A program made the translations under genes and the position numbers. A stretch of 64,000 bases of DNA from WTGA01 sp965231865. Its GTDB lineage: Bacteria > Pseudomonadota > Gammaproteobacteria > Arenicellales > Poriferihabitantaceae. The number at the start of each line of letters is the position of its first letter. Within the stretch, counting starts at the first letter, position 1. The notes under the pieces were generated by a model. That model saw only the letters and a program-made list of their open reading frames with translations, had not been told where the DNA came from and searched no databases. Positions 1 to 8,854 of this stretch are shown one piece after another. The stretch lies in assembly GCA_965231865.1 (NCBI GenBank), contig CBDDOJ010000001.1, positions 186,001 through 250,000 on the forward strand. The letters are read 5' to 3'.

Positions 1-203
1 AATTGGGCTGACATTCGGTTTAAGTCGATCCCGGATTTAGCCAGCGCCGTACCACCAGCAAATACCAGTTGGTGAGATTCAAACTGGAAGGGTTGCAGAA
101 TTCTCAGTAGCTCGACAATATAGTAATCCTTTTCAACGATGGAGATTTCACCAAGGCTCAGGGCATCAGCAGCCCCAGCAAGGGCCAACGTCAAGTCAGG
201 CAT
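1..203 (-). CDS. AbiEii-like nucleotidyltransferase toxin, N-terminal part
   Basis: The reading frame starts at the ATG at 203-201 and runs off the left edge of the window, so only about 67 residues are visible. They contain a FAGGTALAK stretch, the glycine-rich nucleotidyltransferase motif of the AbiEii/AbiGii toxin family, preceded by a segment (VEKDYYIVELL) typical of the family start. Its ATG lies just inside the end of the upstream DUF6088/AbiEi-like gene, so the two overlap and are probably translationally coupled. In known AbiE systems the second gene is a nucleotidyltransferase toxin and the first is the antitoxin and repressor. Inferred role: phage defence or element stabilisation. 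The catalytic aspartates lie outside the window. Confidence 0.7.
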   Translation of the reverse strand, partial: MPDLTLALAGAADALSLGEISIVEKDYYIVELLRILQPFQFESHQLVFAGGTALAKSGIDLNRMSAQ

Positions 204-591
204 TCAGTCGGCTATTTCCAACCGACAAACGGCGTTTAAAACGATCAGGGGTTTCGATTTGTGTATACGCAGGGATTTGCGTAGATTCCCCCGACAAGTA
301 TTGGGTTGAACTCCTGCCTAATGAATAATCGACATTGAGGCGCTCAAGCGCCTCCAGAATGACGGCATCCGAACCACCAGGGCACGCAGGCATGAGCCTG
401 CCTGTTATCGAGTTTTTCCTGGCCTTGGTATAGACACCATAACCGACTTTTAGCAACTCACCGTCCTTCACCAGGTCACGTAATACGCGTCCAACCTGAT
501 CATACCCGGCAATATCCTTGAAATCGGCTCGCATGAAAACGTAGCGCTTTGAGCGACTCAGTCGTTTTTGTATCTGAACTTTGATAGACAT
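196..591 (-). CDS. DUF6088 / AbiEi-like antitoxin and transcriptional repressor
   Basis: 131 residues. The N-terminal half (about residues 10-60) looks like the winged-helix domain of AbiEi/DUF6088 proteins: a basic start, then FMRADFKDIAGYDQVGRVLR and a GELLKVGYGVYTK turn that is characteristic of the family. The gene ends with a TGA at 198-196 that overlaps the start of the AbiEii-like toxin gene. In this family the protein represses its own promoter and neutralises the toxin. Two copies of an 8-bp direct repeat lie 50-80 bp upstream and are candidate binding sites. The start is the ATG at 591. Shorter than classical AbiEi (about 200 residues or more), so the DUF6088 label fits better. Confidence 0.7.
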   Translation of the reverse strand: MSIKVQIQKRLSRSKRYVFMRADFKDIAGYDQVGRVLRDLVKDGELLKVGYGVYTKARKNSITGRLMPACPGGSDAVILEALERLNVDYSLGRSSTQYLSGESTQIPAYTQIETPDRFKRRLSVGNSRLNA

Positions 592-640
592 GACTTCTCT
601 TTAATCAAGGCAACAAAAGATTGCAGAAAGCCTAGCAAAC

Positions 641-673
641 ATACGACAATTTATCCAGAAAATATACGACATT
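641..673 (-). promoter_or_regulatory. Putative autoregulatory operator of the AbiE-like pair
   Basis: The 8-mer atacgaca occurs at 641-648 and again at 664-671, 23 bp apart and in the same orientation, in an AT-rich stretch 50-80 bp upstream of the antitoxin start. AbiEi-type antitoxins repress by binding repeated sites in this position. The function is inferred; the repeats are seen directly. Confidence 0.4.
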
Positions 674-1053
674 CTTGAACCAAGGCGCGTCATGAAGAGC
701 CATTGGTGCGCGTTCTGTGTTGGATCAGACGAATCCTCTTTGTCGATGGAACATAGCACTGTGTCGGTACTCACTGAACTTCAGTCAGCAAGAGGTACCA
801 GCCCTGGTTGCCAGTCACGAGTTCGATGTTGACGCGGCGAGCGCAGGAGACTACCCGAAGATTGTCCCTGTACCCGTGGAATTGGATACACCCATTGAGT
901 GGATTGAGTATCGGCGACGGAATTGACGTACCGTGGACCAAGACGGGCTAAGAAACAGGACAACTTTGCAGCACACGAATCTGGCGGTGCCAAGATCGGC
1001 CTTCCGTTTGGCAAAACCGCATGTACTGGCCATGCCGCCCCCCAGACGGGCCT
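674..1053. other. Intergenic stretch, no convincing gene
   Basis: Short overlapping open frames occur on both strands but none has a recognisable family or ribosome binding site. A forward frame at about 717-926 (69 codons) has a plausible-looking C-terminal half (VPVELDTPIEWIEY) and could be the tail of a decayed gene, but I cannot name it. Confidence 0.3.
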
Positions 1054-3471
1054 TCATCCCCGCATTCTTGTCCCGTCCGGATCAAAGAGCGTCCGGGTGA
1101 ACTGCGTTGCCCGGCAACGCTTACCCAGAATTTCTATTTCAACGACCCTTCCCTCCTTGACCAGTTCGACCGGAATGAACCCGATGGCAACGCTTTTCCC
1201 CGAGTAATGCGCATACCCCCCGGACGTCACGAATCCCACGACCTCGCCATCGTGCCAAATGGGTTCATCCGCGACGGCATCGGCATCTTCGGCATCAACG
1301 ATAAAGGTGCATAGTTTTCTTGAAGGCTTTCTTGCCCGGTCCTCCAGGGCGGCGGATTTGCCAATGAACTCAACCTCCTTGCCATAGGCCACAAACCGGT
1401 CCATACCGGTTTCCACCGGCATGAAGTCGGGGCGGTACTCCCTCAACCAGGATCCAAAGGATTTTTCCAGGCGCAGACTCATCATCGCACGCATGCCAAA
1501 CGGACGCAGCCCCAGGTCCCTTCCGGCTTCGGAAAGAACCTGGTACAACGCAATCTGCTGGCTGGCCGGCACATAGATTTCATACCCGAGATCACCGGTG
1601 TAGGAGACCCGCTGGACAATGGTTTCACAGGGTCCAACCTGCATCCGCCTGACCCCGAGGAATGGAAAGGCCCGGGTGGAAACATCTCCCCTGGCAACCC
1701 GGGAAAGCAGCTCCCGGGCATTCGGTCCCGCAATCTGAAAACCGATGCGCTCCCGGGAGATATTCCGTATGCGTACCCCCGAGTCCGGCAAATGACGTTC
1801 AAACCAACGCATGTGGTACGACTGAGACGCATAGGAGGCATTCATCTGGTACGTGTTTCCCCCCAGTTTTGAAATGGTGAAATCCCCAATCAACCGGCCC
1901 TGGTGACTGAGCATGGGCGACAGGGTCAGTTTTCCCTCTTCCGGCATCCTGCCCGCCATGATGGTATTGATCCAGTTGGCCGCCCCGTCCCCGGTCACCT
2001 CGAATTTGCTGAAGGTGTGGATTTCGTTGATTCCAACCGCCGTTCTCACCGCATGGCATTCCTGGGCCACGGTATCGAATGCATTGGACCGGCGAAAGGA
2101 CGGGACTTCATAAGGCTCCTCGTTTTCCGCGGCAAAGTAATTCACCGTTTCCATCCCATAGGCCGTACCGAATACCGCATTTTGCTGCTTCCAGAGCGCA
2201 TAGGCCGGGGTGGTGTGGAAGGGTCGGGCCGCGGGCAATTCCTCGTTGGGGTACGCCACAGAAAAGCGGCGCTGGTAATTCTCGGTCACCTTCAACCGGG
2301 TATAGGATTTTGTGCAGAAATCCCCGAACCGGGAAACATCCATGGCAAATACATCCCGGGAAGGCTCGCCATCCACCATCCATTCGGCCAGGGTCAGCCC
2401 CACTCCTCCACCCTGGCTGAATCCGGCCATGACTCCACAGGCCGTCCAGTAGTTCCTCAGTCCCGGCACGGGGCCAACCAGGGGATTCCCATCCGGTGCA
2501 AACGTAAAGGGGCCATTGATGACCGTCTTGATCCCGGCTCTTTCCAGCACCGGATACCGCTTGAAGGCGAACGCCATGGCATCGCTGATGCGGTCCAGGT
2601 TGTCCGGGAGCAGTTCATGGCCAAAGTCCCAGGGCGTACCGTCCACCGCCCAAGGGTCACAGGACTGTTCATAAAAGCCGATCACCAGACCCTGCCTCTC
2701 CTGCCGGAGATAACTTTCCCCTTCGGGGTCCATGACATGGGGGAGCTCGGTAGGATGGTTCATGACTTCATCAATCTTGTCGGTGGCCAGGTACTGGTGC
2801 TCCATGGGGTGCAACGGCAGGTAGACCCCGGCCATCTCCCCGACTTCCCGTGCCCACAGCCCGGCCGCATTGACCACATGCTCCGCCACCACCGTACCCT
2901 GCTCCGTCACCAGTTCCCAGCTGCCATCCGCGCGCGGATTGGTTTCGATGACCCGGTTGCGAAGTATGATTTCCGCCCCCTGCTGCTGGGCGGCCCGGGC
3001 ATAGGCATGGGTTGTGCCCGACGGGTCAAGATGCCCGTCCAGAGGATCGTACAGGGCACCGAGCACGCCATCCGTATTGGTAATGGGAGAAAGCTGACGA
3101 ATTTCTTCGGGAGTAACCAGATGGGTATCCAGGCCCATGTAGCGGTGTTTCGCCCGGGCAGCCTTCAGAAAATCCATTCGGTCCGGAGTCCCGGCAAGGG
3201 TAATGCCGCCAACATGGTGCAGGCCGCAACTCTGCCCGGAAACGGCTTCCAGTTCCCTGTACAGGCCAATCGTGTATCCCTGGAGTGCCGCCATGTTGGT
3301 ATCCGCATTCAGGGTGTGGAAACCACCGGCTGCATGCCATGTGGACCCGGAGGTCAGTTCGGACCGTTCGATGAGCATGACATCTTTCCAGCCAAATTTA
3401 GCAAGGTGGTACAGCACACTGCAGCCCACCACGCCACCGCCAATGATGGCCGCCTGGGTATAAGTTTTCAT
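1054..3471 (-). CDS. FAD-dependent dehydrogenase / GcvT fusion (dimethylglycine or sarcosine dehydrogenase type)
   Basis: 805 residues. The N-terminal half is a DAO-type FAD oxidoreductase: dinucleotide-binding motif IGGGVVGCSVLYHLAK at residues 9-24, GSTWHAAGG near residue 42 (the usual site near the covalent or tight flavin contact), and a C-terminal flavin motif (GVMAGFSQGGGVG). The second half, from about residue 430, is a GcvT/aminomethyltransferase domain with its C-terminal barrel. This architecture is that of dimethylglycine and sarcosine dehydrogenases, which demethylate an N-methylated amine and pass the one-carbon unit to tetrahydrofolate. It lies downstream of and co-directional with an MttB-family methyltransferase, which supports a role in betaine or methylamine breakdown. 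The exact substrate cannot be read from the sequence. Confidence 0.85.
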   Translation of the reverse strand: MKTYTQAAIIGGGVVGCSVLYHLAKFGWKDVMLIERSELTSGSTWHAAGGFHTLNADTNMAALQGYTIGLYRELEAVSGQSCGLHHVGGITLAGTPDRMDFLKAARAKHRYMGLDTHLVTPEEIRQLSPITNTDGVLGALYDPLDGHLDPSGTTHAYARAAQQQGAEIILRNRVIETNPRADGSWELVTEQGTVVAEHVVNAAGLWAREVGEMAGVYLPLHPMEHQYLATDKIDEVMNHPTELPHVMDPEGESYLRQERQGLVIGFYEQSCDPWAVDGTPWDFGHELLPDNLDRISDAMAFAFKRYPVLERAGIKTVINGPFTFAPDGNPLVGPVPGLRNYWTACGVMAGFSQGGGVGLTLAEWMVDGEPSRDVFAMDVSRFGDFCTKSYTRLKVTENYQRRFSVAYPNEELPAARPFHTTPAYALWKQQNAVFGTAYGMETVNYFAAENEEPYEVPSFRRSNAFDTVAQECHAVRTAVGINEIHTFSKFEVTGDGAANWINTIMAGRMPEEGKLTLSPMLSHQGRLIGDFTISKLGGNTYQMNASYASQSYHMRWFERHLPDSGVRIRNISRERIGFQIAGPNARELLSRVARGDVSTRAFPFLGVRRMQVGPCETIVQRVSYTGDLGYEIYVPASQQIALYQVLSEAGRDLGLRPFGMRAMMSLRLEKSFGSWLREYRPDFMPVETGMDRFVAYGKEVEFIGKSAALEDRARKPSRKLCTFIVDAEDADAVADEPIWHDGEVVGFVTSGGYAHYSGKSVAIGFIPVELVKEGRVVEIEILGKRCRATQFTRTLFDPDGTRMRG

Positions 3472-3523
3472 CGTAATCTGTCAAATAGGTTGTTGTTGGG
3501 GTTATTCCGGGAGGTCTTGCCAA

Positions 3524-3682
3524 CCGGCCCTTGCATTCAAGGGCCGGGGTCGGGTACACCGACCCGGTTCAATTCCTTCCCGCTGGCGGGATTTCTCCAT
3601 TGCATGGTATGGTTCACGCTGCCGGGACCGAGAAATGGGCCAGACCGCCGTGCCTGCAGGAGGCCATTGAACCGTCTGGCCC
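3524..3682. repeat. Three stem-loops in the gap between mttB-like and GcvT-fusion genes
   Basis: The 247-bp gap holds a 10-bp perfect stem with a 4-nt loop (3524-3533 with 3538-3547), an adjoining 7-bp stem (3547-3553 with 3559-3565) and a longer-range 9-bp pair (3637-3645 with 3674-3682). None is followed by a clear T-run on the minus strand, so a processing or stability role, or a weak terminator, fits better than a strong intrinsic terminator. Confidence 0.5.
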
Positions 3683-3718
3683 CCATTGCCCCCCTCGATT
3701 CCGGGGTGGCCAACCCGG

Positions 3719-5239
3719 CTACCAGCCCGGTTCGATTTCACTCTTCCGCCTAGCCACGTATTCATCAAGCTGTTCCCGTATCGCCGGGTCCAGTGCCGGT
3801 TCCTCATAGGTATTCAATATCTGTTTGAACAATTGATTGGCCCGTTGTGCCGTCTCGACGGCCCCGTTTTCCGTCCAGCTTTCGAAATTTCTCCAATCGG
3901 TGACAATGGGTGCATAGAACGCATCCTTGTAACGGTCAATGGTATGGGCCGAACCGAAAAAATGACCTCCTGCGCCAACCTCCTTGATCGTCTCCAACGC
4001 CAGTTCACTTTCCGTGACTTTCAGCGGCTTCAGGAATTCATACATCATTTGCACCATTTCCATGTCAACGATCAGCTTCTCAAAGGAAGCGCACAGACCC
4101 CCCTCGAGCCAGCCCCCGCTGTGCTTGATCAGGTTGCCATGGGCCATCACAGCCGCCCACAAGGACATGCCCGACTCCCAGGCGGCCTGGGCATCCACAC
4201 AATTGGAGGCATTCACGTTGGAGGTGCGATAGGGAAGATGGTAACGCCGGGCCAGCTGGCCGCCGGCCAGTACCGCCTTGGCATACTCAGGCGTACCAAA
4301 TGCCGGGGAACCCGATTTCATATCGACATTGGAGGTGAATCCCCCATACATGGCCGGTGCCCCCGGATTCACCATTTGCGTGACCGCAAGGACGCCCAGG
4401 GCTTCGGCATTCTGCTGGGCCAGCGCACCGGCGATGGTCACCGGACTCATGGCGCCGGAAAGGGTAAACGGTGTGACCACCACCGGCTGCCCGAATTCCG
4501 CCATCGTCATCAGACCGTCCAGCATGGGGACATCCACCTTCAGGGGGGAATTCGTATTCACCACGGTGAGGATACTGGGCTCGGACTTCAGCCTCTCCTT
4601 GTCGATTCCACGTGCCATGCAGATCATTTCAATGGCATCCTCGATTTTTCCGTTGCCCAGGCTGTAGGCATGCCATGGTTTTTCACTCAGGGTAATGAAT
4701 GCCCGATATGCATCAAGATGACGAATATGTGGCGGCAGGTCCGCGGGCTCCACCGGATATCCGGAAAAGGCGCCCATCACGTTGAATACCTGCCCAAGCT
4801 TCACAAACCGGCAATAATCCGCAAAGTTTCCGGCTCGTCGGCCATGGTCCAGGTCTGAACAGTTTGGCGCACTGGCCACCGGCGTGAAATTGAGATGGCT
4901 GCCTCCATAGATGGCGTTGAACCGGGGGTTCCGGGCATGCAGGGTAAACTCGGATGGAATGGAAGCAATCAATCCCATGACCATCTCCCTGTCCATTCGC
5001 ACATACCCGGTTTCACGGTCCAGCGTCGCGCCGTGCCGGATCATCAGTTCCCTGGCCGGTTCATTGAGGATTTCCAGCCCGACCTGCTCCAGGATGCGCA
5101 TGGAACCATCGTGTATCAATTCGATGGATTCCCCGCTGAGCACTTCAATGGGGGGATACCCATTTTCAAGCTGAACAACCGGCAACTGTTCCAGTTTGAA
5201 TGCCGGCTTTTCCCTTACCCTGCGCTGTCGTCTGGCCAT
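3719..5239 (-). CDS. MttB-family trimethylamine/betaine-type methyltransferase, non-pyrrolysine
   Basis: 506 residues, matching the MttB superfamily (about 480-510). Recognisable parts are the N-terminal SGESIELIHDGSMRILEQVG segment, MYGGFTSNVDMKSGSPAFG in the barrel core, and a C-terminal FGSAHTIDRYKDAFYAP block. There is no in-frame amber codon, so this is not a pyrrolysine enzyme. Characterised non-Pyl relatives demethylate glycine betaine, carnitine or related quaternary amines using a corrinoid protein. No corrinoid protein gene is seen nearby, so the methyl acceptor is unknown. It is encoded upstream of the FAD/GcvT fusion on the same strand, and the pair is likely to act in the same degradation route. 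Confidence 0.85.
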   Translation of the reverse strand: MARRQRRVREKPAFKLEQLPVVQLENGYPPIEVLSGESIELIHDGSMRILEQVGLEILNEPARELMIRHGATLDRETGYVRMDREMVMGLIASIPSEFTLHARNPRFNAIYGGSHLNFTPVASAPNCSDLDHGRRAGNFADYCRFVKLGQVFNVMGAFSGYPVEPADLPPHIRHLDAYRAFITLSEKPWHAYSLGNGKIEDAIEMICMARGIDKERLKSEPSILTVVNTNSPLKVDVPMLDGLMTMAEFGQPVVVTPFTLSGAMSPVTIAGALAQQNAEALGVLAVTQMVNPGAPAMYGGFTSNVDMKSGSPAFGTPEYAKAVLAGGQLARRYHLPYRTSNVNASNCVDAQAAWESGMSLWAAVMAHGNLIKHSGGWLEGGLCASFEKLIVDMEMVQMMYEFLKPLKVTESELALETIKEVGAGGHFFGSAHTIDRYKDAFYAPIVTDWRNFESWTENGAVETAQRANQLFKQILNTYEEPALDPAIREQLDEYVARRKSEIEPGW

Positions 5240-5358
5240 GGCTGGATCACAAGTAGGTTAACCCCTCCCAAAATATACTCACGGCAGATTGGAATACAAG
5301 CATTATTTCTGCTATAAATTCCCTGACAAGCCTCTTTTATTTCATGCCCTAACCGTAC

Positions 5359-6261
5359 GTGAACACCCGGACAACCCATCGGACACCAGAGTGGCCAACA
5401 TGGTTGTTGATCATTTTTGTATATTCTGCCTGGTTTTTGACCCTCCGCAATTTTCAAATGATGCACTGGGCGGTTGGCGTGCCCCTGCTGACTCTCCTGC
5501 TGACCCTGCACAGCTCGCTTTGCCATGAACTGATCCATGGGCACCCCACCGGGAACCAGACTATCAATAACCTGCTGGGCTATCCGCCACTGGCCCTGAT
5601 CTTCCCCTATACGATCTTCAGGGAAACCCATCTCAAGCATCACCGCAACGAAGACATTACCTATCCGGGGGTCGACCCGGAAAGTTTTTTCTGCACGGAA
5701 AAGGTGTGGATGCAGATGGGTCAACCCAGAAGATGGATGGCATGGGTGAACATGACGCTGGCGGGGAGGATGCTGATGGGCCCGGGAACCTGTATCTGCC
5801 TCCTCGCCAAAAGTGCGGTCACGGACCTCCGGGCGGCTCCTGTGAAAAGGAAAGGGATGTGGATTCTTCACTATTCACTGATCGCGGGGATCCTGGTCCT
5901 GGTCCAGACCGGATTCAATATTCCTGCCTGGCAGTACCTGTTAACCGCCTATCTTTCCCTCTCCATGATTCAGCTGCGCTCATTCTTCGAGCACCAGCCG
6001 GTAACGGAGGTAGCCAACCGCTCCGTGATTCAGGAGGCTTCTCTGCCGATGTCGCTGCTGTATCTCAACAACAACTATCACTGTATTCACCACCAGAAAC
6101 CGGGGCTGGCCTGGTATCGGCTGAAAAGGGAGTATCAGGAGAACAAGGCGAGATATATCGCTGAGAACGGAGATTTTCGGTATCCGGGTTATTCGGACTG
6201 GCTCCGGTTTGCTTTCCGCCCGATTCACTCCCCGGTACACCCCTTCTACGGAAAACAGTGA
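5359..6261 (+). CDS. Membrane fatty acid desaturase
   Basis: 300 residues. The three histidine boxes of the membrane di-iron desaturase/hydroxylase superfamily are all present: HELIHGH near residue 56, HLKHH near 92, and HCIHH near 242. Hydrophobic segments flank them, so the protein should span the inner membrane with the di-iron site on the cytoplasmic side. The start is the GTG at 5359; an in-frame ATG 15 bp upstream is followed at once by a stop, so it cannot be used. The stop overlaps the start of the next gene (TGATG), which suggests translational coupling. The substrate (fatty acyl chain, sterol or carotenoid-like lipid) is not determined by sequence. Confidence 0.85.
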   Translation: MNTRTTHRTPEWPTWLLIIFVYSAWFLTLRNFQMMHWAVGVPLLTLLLTLHSSLCHELIHGHPTGNQTINNLLGYPPLALIFPYTIFRETHLKHHRNEDITYPGVDPESFFCTEKVWMQMGQPRRWMAWVNMTLAGRMLMGPGTCICLLAKSAVTDLRAAPVKRKGMWILHYSLIAGILVLVQTGFNIPAWQYLLTAYLSLSMIQLRSFFEHQPVTEVANRSVIQEASLPMSLLYLNNNYHCIHHQKPGLAWYRLKREYQENKARYIAENGDFRYPGYSDWLRFAFRPIHSPVHPFYGKQ

Positions 6262-7070
6262 TGCCCGGCCAGAATACCCCCCGTGTGGGTTGCGGGATGT
6301 ACGCTTTCACCCGGCGCCTGCAGGAGGCATGGCTGGCATGGCTGTCCAACCTGCATCCTCGTCTCCCGGCACCCTACAATGAACCCTTCGCGATTTCTTT
6401 TCTTGACCGCCCTGAAGCATATTATCACCGCAACTTTCTTTTTGGACATACCTGTGGTTATCCGTATATCACCCGGCTGCATACCACCCACGATGTCCTG
6501 TGCACCCCCGAATTCAATGTCAGGGGCTCGGTGGGAGGACGCTACTCAAGCTGGTTTGTCACCCGGGCAGGCTCTGACAAAACGAAACTGGGAGAGTTCA
6601 GGGACTCCATCGCAGCCATCAACACCACGGATTCAAACAGCGGCATGAATGTATTGCGTTACGCGGTGTCCCGGTCTGCGGGTTCCGGCCCGTTTTTTCA
6701 TCAGGTCATTGTCAGCGGTTCCCACCTGTCCAGCCTGAAACTGGTTCAAAAAGGAGCTGCAGATATCGCTGCGGTGGATGCAAACACCTACTATTTCGCC
6801 AAATCCCAAGGTAAGATTGATGAACGCACATTAAAGATTATCGGACAATCAAAATACACGATGGGACTGCCATTCATCATCGGAAAATCTCTGGACCTTG
6901 ACAGGGGATTGCTTGTCAAGGTGTTCAACCAGGCACTAAAGACACTCCCACCGGGAATCCGGGAAACCCTGTGCATCAACCGCTTCATTGAAGTCAACCA
7001 CGAGGACTACCTGGGGATTCATGACATGAAGCAGAAAGCGGAAAATCGGGGCTATCCCCGACTCCTTTGA
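6261..7070 (+). CDS. PhnD-like substrate-binding-fold protein without signal peptide
   Basis: 269 residues, starting at the ATG that overlaps the desaturase stop by one base. The second half resembles PhnD/phosphate-phosphonate ABC-transporter binding proteins: an AAINTTDSNSGMNVLRYAV block, then SGSHLSSLKLVQKGAADIAAVDA, then GLPFIIGKS. Family members are normally exported, but the N-terminus here (MPGQNTPRVGCGMYAFTRR) has no signal peptide or lipobox. No permease or ATPase follows. It may be a cytoplasmic ligand sensor or a relic; translational coupling to the desaturase argues that the two are expressed together. Function is not assigned. Confidence 0.65.
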   Translation: MPGQNTPRVGCGMYAFTRRLQEAWLAWLSNLHPRLPAPYNEPFAISFLDRPEAYYHRNFLFGHTCGYPYITRLHTTHDVLCTPEFNVRGSVGGRYSSWFVTRAGSDKTKLGEFRDSIAAINTTDSNSGMNVLRYAVSRSAGSGPFFHQVIVSGSHLSSLKLVQKGAADIAAVDANTYYFAKSQGKIDERTLKIIGQSKYTMGLPFIIGKSLDLDRGLLVKVFNQALKTLPPGIRETLCINRFIEVNHEDYLGIHDMKQKAENRGYPRLL

Positions 7071-7220
7071 ACCTGAACCCCGCGCCCACCCCATGGTTTT
7101 CCTTTCCCCGGTCCGTGCAAAAAATTCTCCATCCGGGTCCTTCCCGATCATGGCCGGTTCCGGTCTGGCTGAATGGGGGACGAAGGTTTGCCTGAGATTC
7201 CCGGGTTGGCATTGAAAACC

Positions 7221-7844
7221 ATGAACCGGGCCCTTAAGGCGCTGGACAGGCTCAAACAGGGCAACCGGCGATTTGTCGCCAACATCCGGAACCAGCCTGC
7301 ACCGGAGCCCGGTTCCAGGCGGTATACCCTGCCCCGCCGGCAGGAACCGGCTGCCATCATCCTTGGCTGTTCCGATGCCCGGGTCCCGGCAGAAATCATT
7401 TTCGACCAGGGACTGGGGGACCTGTTTGTGATACGAATCGCCGGCAATGTGGCCGCTCCTTCCCAGGTCGGCAGCGTGGAATTTGCCGTGGAAAAATTTG
7501 ACATCCCCCTGGTACTGGTGCTGGGCCATTCCCGGTGCGGGGCGGTCATGGCGACCCTGGAAGCATTGGCGCGGCCCGGTGAAAACCACTCTCCCAATCT
7601 GCAGGCCATCGTTGGACGAATCCAGCCAGCCGTGGAGCCCCTGCTTGCATCCGGGAACCTCCCTGATTCACAGACACTGATCGACCAGGCAGTCAAGGCC
7701 AACATCCGGTCTTCCGTCAACCGGTTGTGCGAAGATTCCCGGTTCCTGGAATCGTTGGTCACCAGCGGAAGGCTGTTAATCCTTGGAGCGGAATATTCCC
7801 TGGATACGGGTGAAGTGGAATTCTTTGAGCCACCGGGCTCATAA
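7221..7844 (+). CDS. Beta-class carbonic anhydrase
   Basis: 207 residues from the preferred ATG at 7221; an in-frame ATG at 7173 would add 16 residues that do not look like the family. The zinc site is complete: CSDARVPAE (Cys, Asp-Arg dyad) and GHSRCGAVMA (His and Cys). These define a plant-type beta-carbonic anhydrase that interconverts carbon dioxide and bicarbonate in the cytoplasm. No bicarbonate transporter is adjacent. It lies about 90 bp before an EamA transporter on the same strand. The family call is firm. Confidence 0.9.
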   Translation: MNRALKALDRLKQGNRRFVANIRNQPAPEPGSRRYTLPRRQEPAAIILGCSDARVPAEIIFDQGLGDLFVIRIAGNVAAPSQVGSVEFAVEKFDIPLVLVLGHSRCGAVMATLEALARPGENHSPNLQAIVGRIQPAVEPLLASGNLPDSQTLIDQAVKANIRSSVNRLCEDSRFLESLVTSGRLLILGAEYSLDTGEVEFFEPPGS

Positions 7845-7930
7845 GAACCCCGCAATTCCCTTCCTGACACCCCATCCCGGCAACGCGAAAATGATTCCGG
7901 GCCCGAACCGCTTTTGACCTGGAACAAACC

Positions 7931-8854
7931 ATGGTGAACCCACGCAACGAAACCGAGCGCGCGATGGTCATGATGGTCCTGGCCATGCTGATGCTCCCGG
8001 GTATCGACGCGATCGCAAAATGGCTGTCGGGGTCCGTCTCTTCCGGACAGGTGACCGCCAGCCGGTTTCTGTTCCAGGTTTTGTTCATGTTCCCGCTGTT
8101 GCTGTGGACCCGGGGAGCGTGGCTGACTCCCGCCCTGTGGCTGCATGCCGCAAGAGGAACACTCATCGCGGCCGCCACCCTGTCTTTTTTCAGTGGCCTT
8201 GCGTACCTGCCGGTTGCCGATGCCATCTCCATATTTTTCATTGAACCGCTGCTGGTGACCCTGCTGTCGGCGGTGTTTTTGGGGGAAACCGTCGGCTGGC
8301 GCAGACTGTTGGCGATTGCCATCGGGTTTCTCGGTGCCCTCATTATTATCCGGCCCACCTTTTCCGACGTGGGTTGGCCCGTCCTGTATCCCGTATTGGC
8401 CGCGGTCTTTTTTTCATTCTATATCCTGCTGACGCGAAAGCTGGTGGCAAACGAAGACCCGGTTCGCCTGCAGTTTTTTGCCGGCCTTTTCGGCCTGCTG
8501 GTCATGGGGGGTGCACTGGCCATTGGAACCCGAAACCAGATTGGAATCCTTGTCACCACCTGGCCGAGCCTGACCGAGTGGACGTTGCTGGCCGCCCTGG
8601 GATTCATCGCAACGATCGGACACCTACTCGTTGTTCACGCATTCCGGCGGGCTCCGGTCAGCGTGCTGGCTCCCTTCCAGTATGTGGAAATCATCGGTGC
8701 AACCATTCTCGGCTTTATCTTTTTCAATGATTTTCCGGATCCGCTTACCTGGGTTGGAATTGCGATCATTGTCGGATCCGGAATCTATGTTTTCCACCGT
8801 GAAGCCGTTCTCGGCCGCCATGCCGGGGCCCAGGAAATGATTATCCGGGAATAA
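7931..8854 (+). CDS. EamA-family (DMT superfamily) transporter
   Basis: 307 residues with about ten hydrophobic segments arranged as two EamA repeats (roughly 15-145 and 155-290). LLVTLLSAVFLGETVGWRR at the end of the first repeat is typical of EamA drug/metabolite transporters. These proteins sit in the inner membrane and usually export amino acids, nucleotides or other metabolites; the substrate is unknown here. A second, divergent EamA gene lies at 30644-31552. Confidence 0.85.
   Translation: MVNPRNETERAMVMMVLAMLMLPGIDAIAKWLSGSVSSGQVTASRFLFQVLFMFPLLLWTRGAWLTPALWLHAARGTLIAAATLSFFSGLAYLPVADAISIFFIEPLLVTLLSAVFLGETVGWRRLLAIAIGFLGALIIIRPTFSDVGWPVLYPVLAAVFFSFYILLTRKLVANEDPVRLQFFAGLFGLLVMGGALAIGTRNQIGILVTTWPSLTEWTLLAALGFIATIGHLLVVHAFRRAPVSVLAPFQYVEIIGATILGFIFFNDFPDPLTWVGIAIIVGSGIYVFHREAVLGRHAGAQEMIIRE

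Noticed and set aside
1903..3753. 616-codon open frame on the plus strand opposite the FAD/GcvT gene
   Set aside because: It is antisense to a gene with complete family motifs; the long open frame results from GC-biased codon use. Its translation is Pro/His/Gly-rich without any domain.
3719..5239. Possible pyrrolysine (amber) trimethylamine methyltransferase
   Set aside because: The frame is open over the full family length with no in-frame TAG, so it belongs to the non-pyrrolysine branch.
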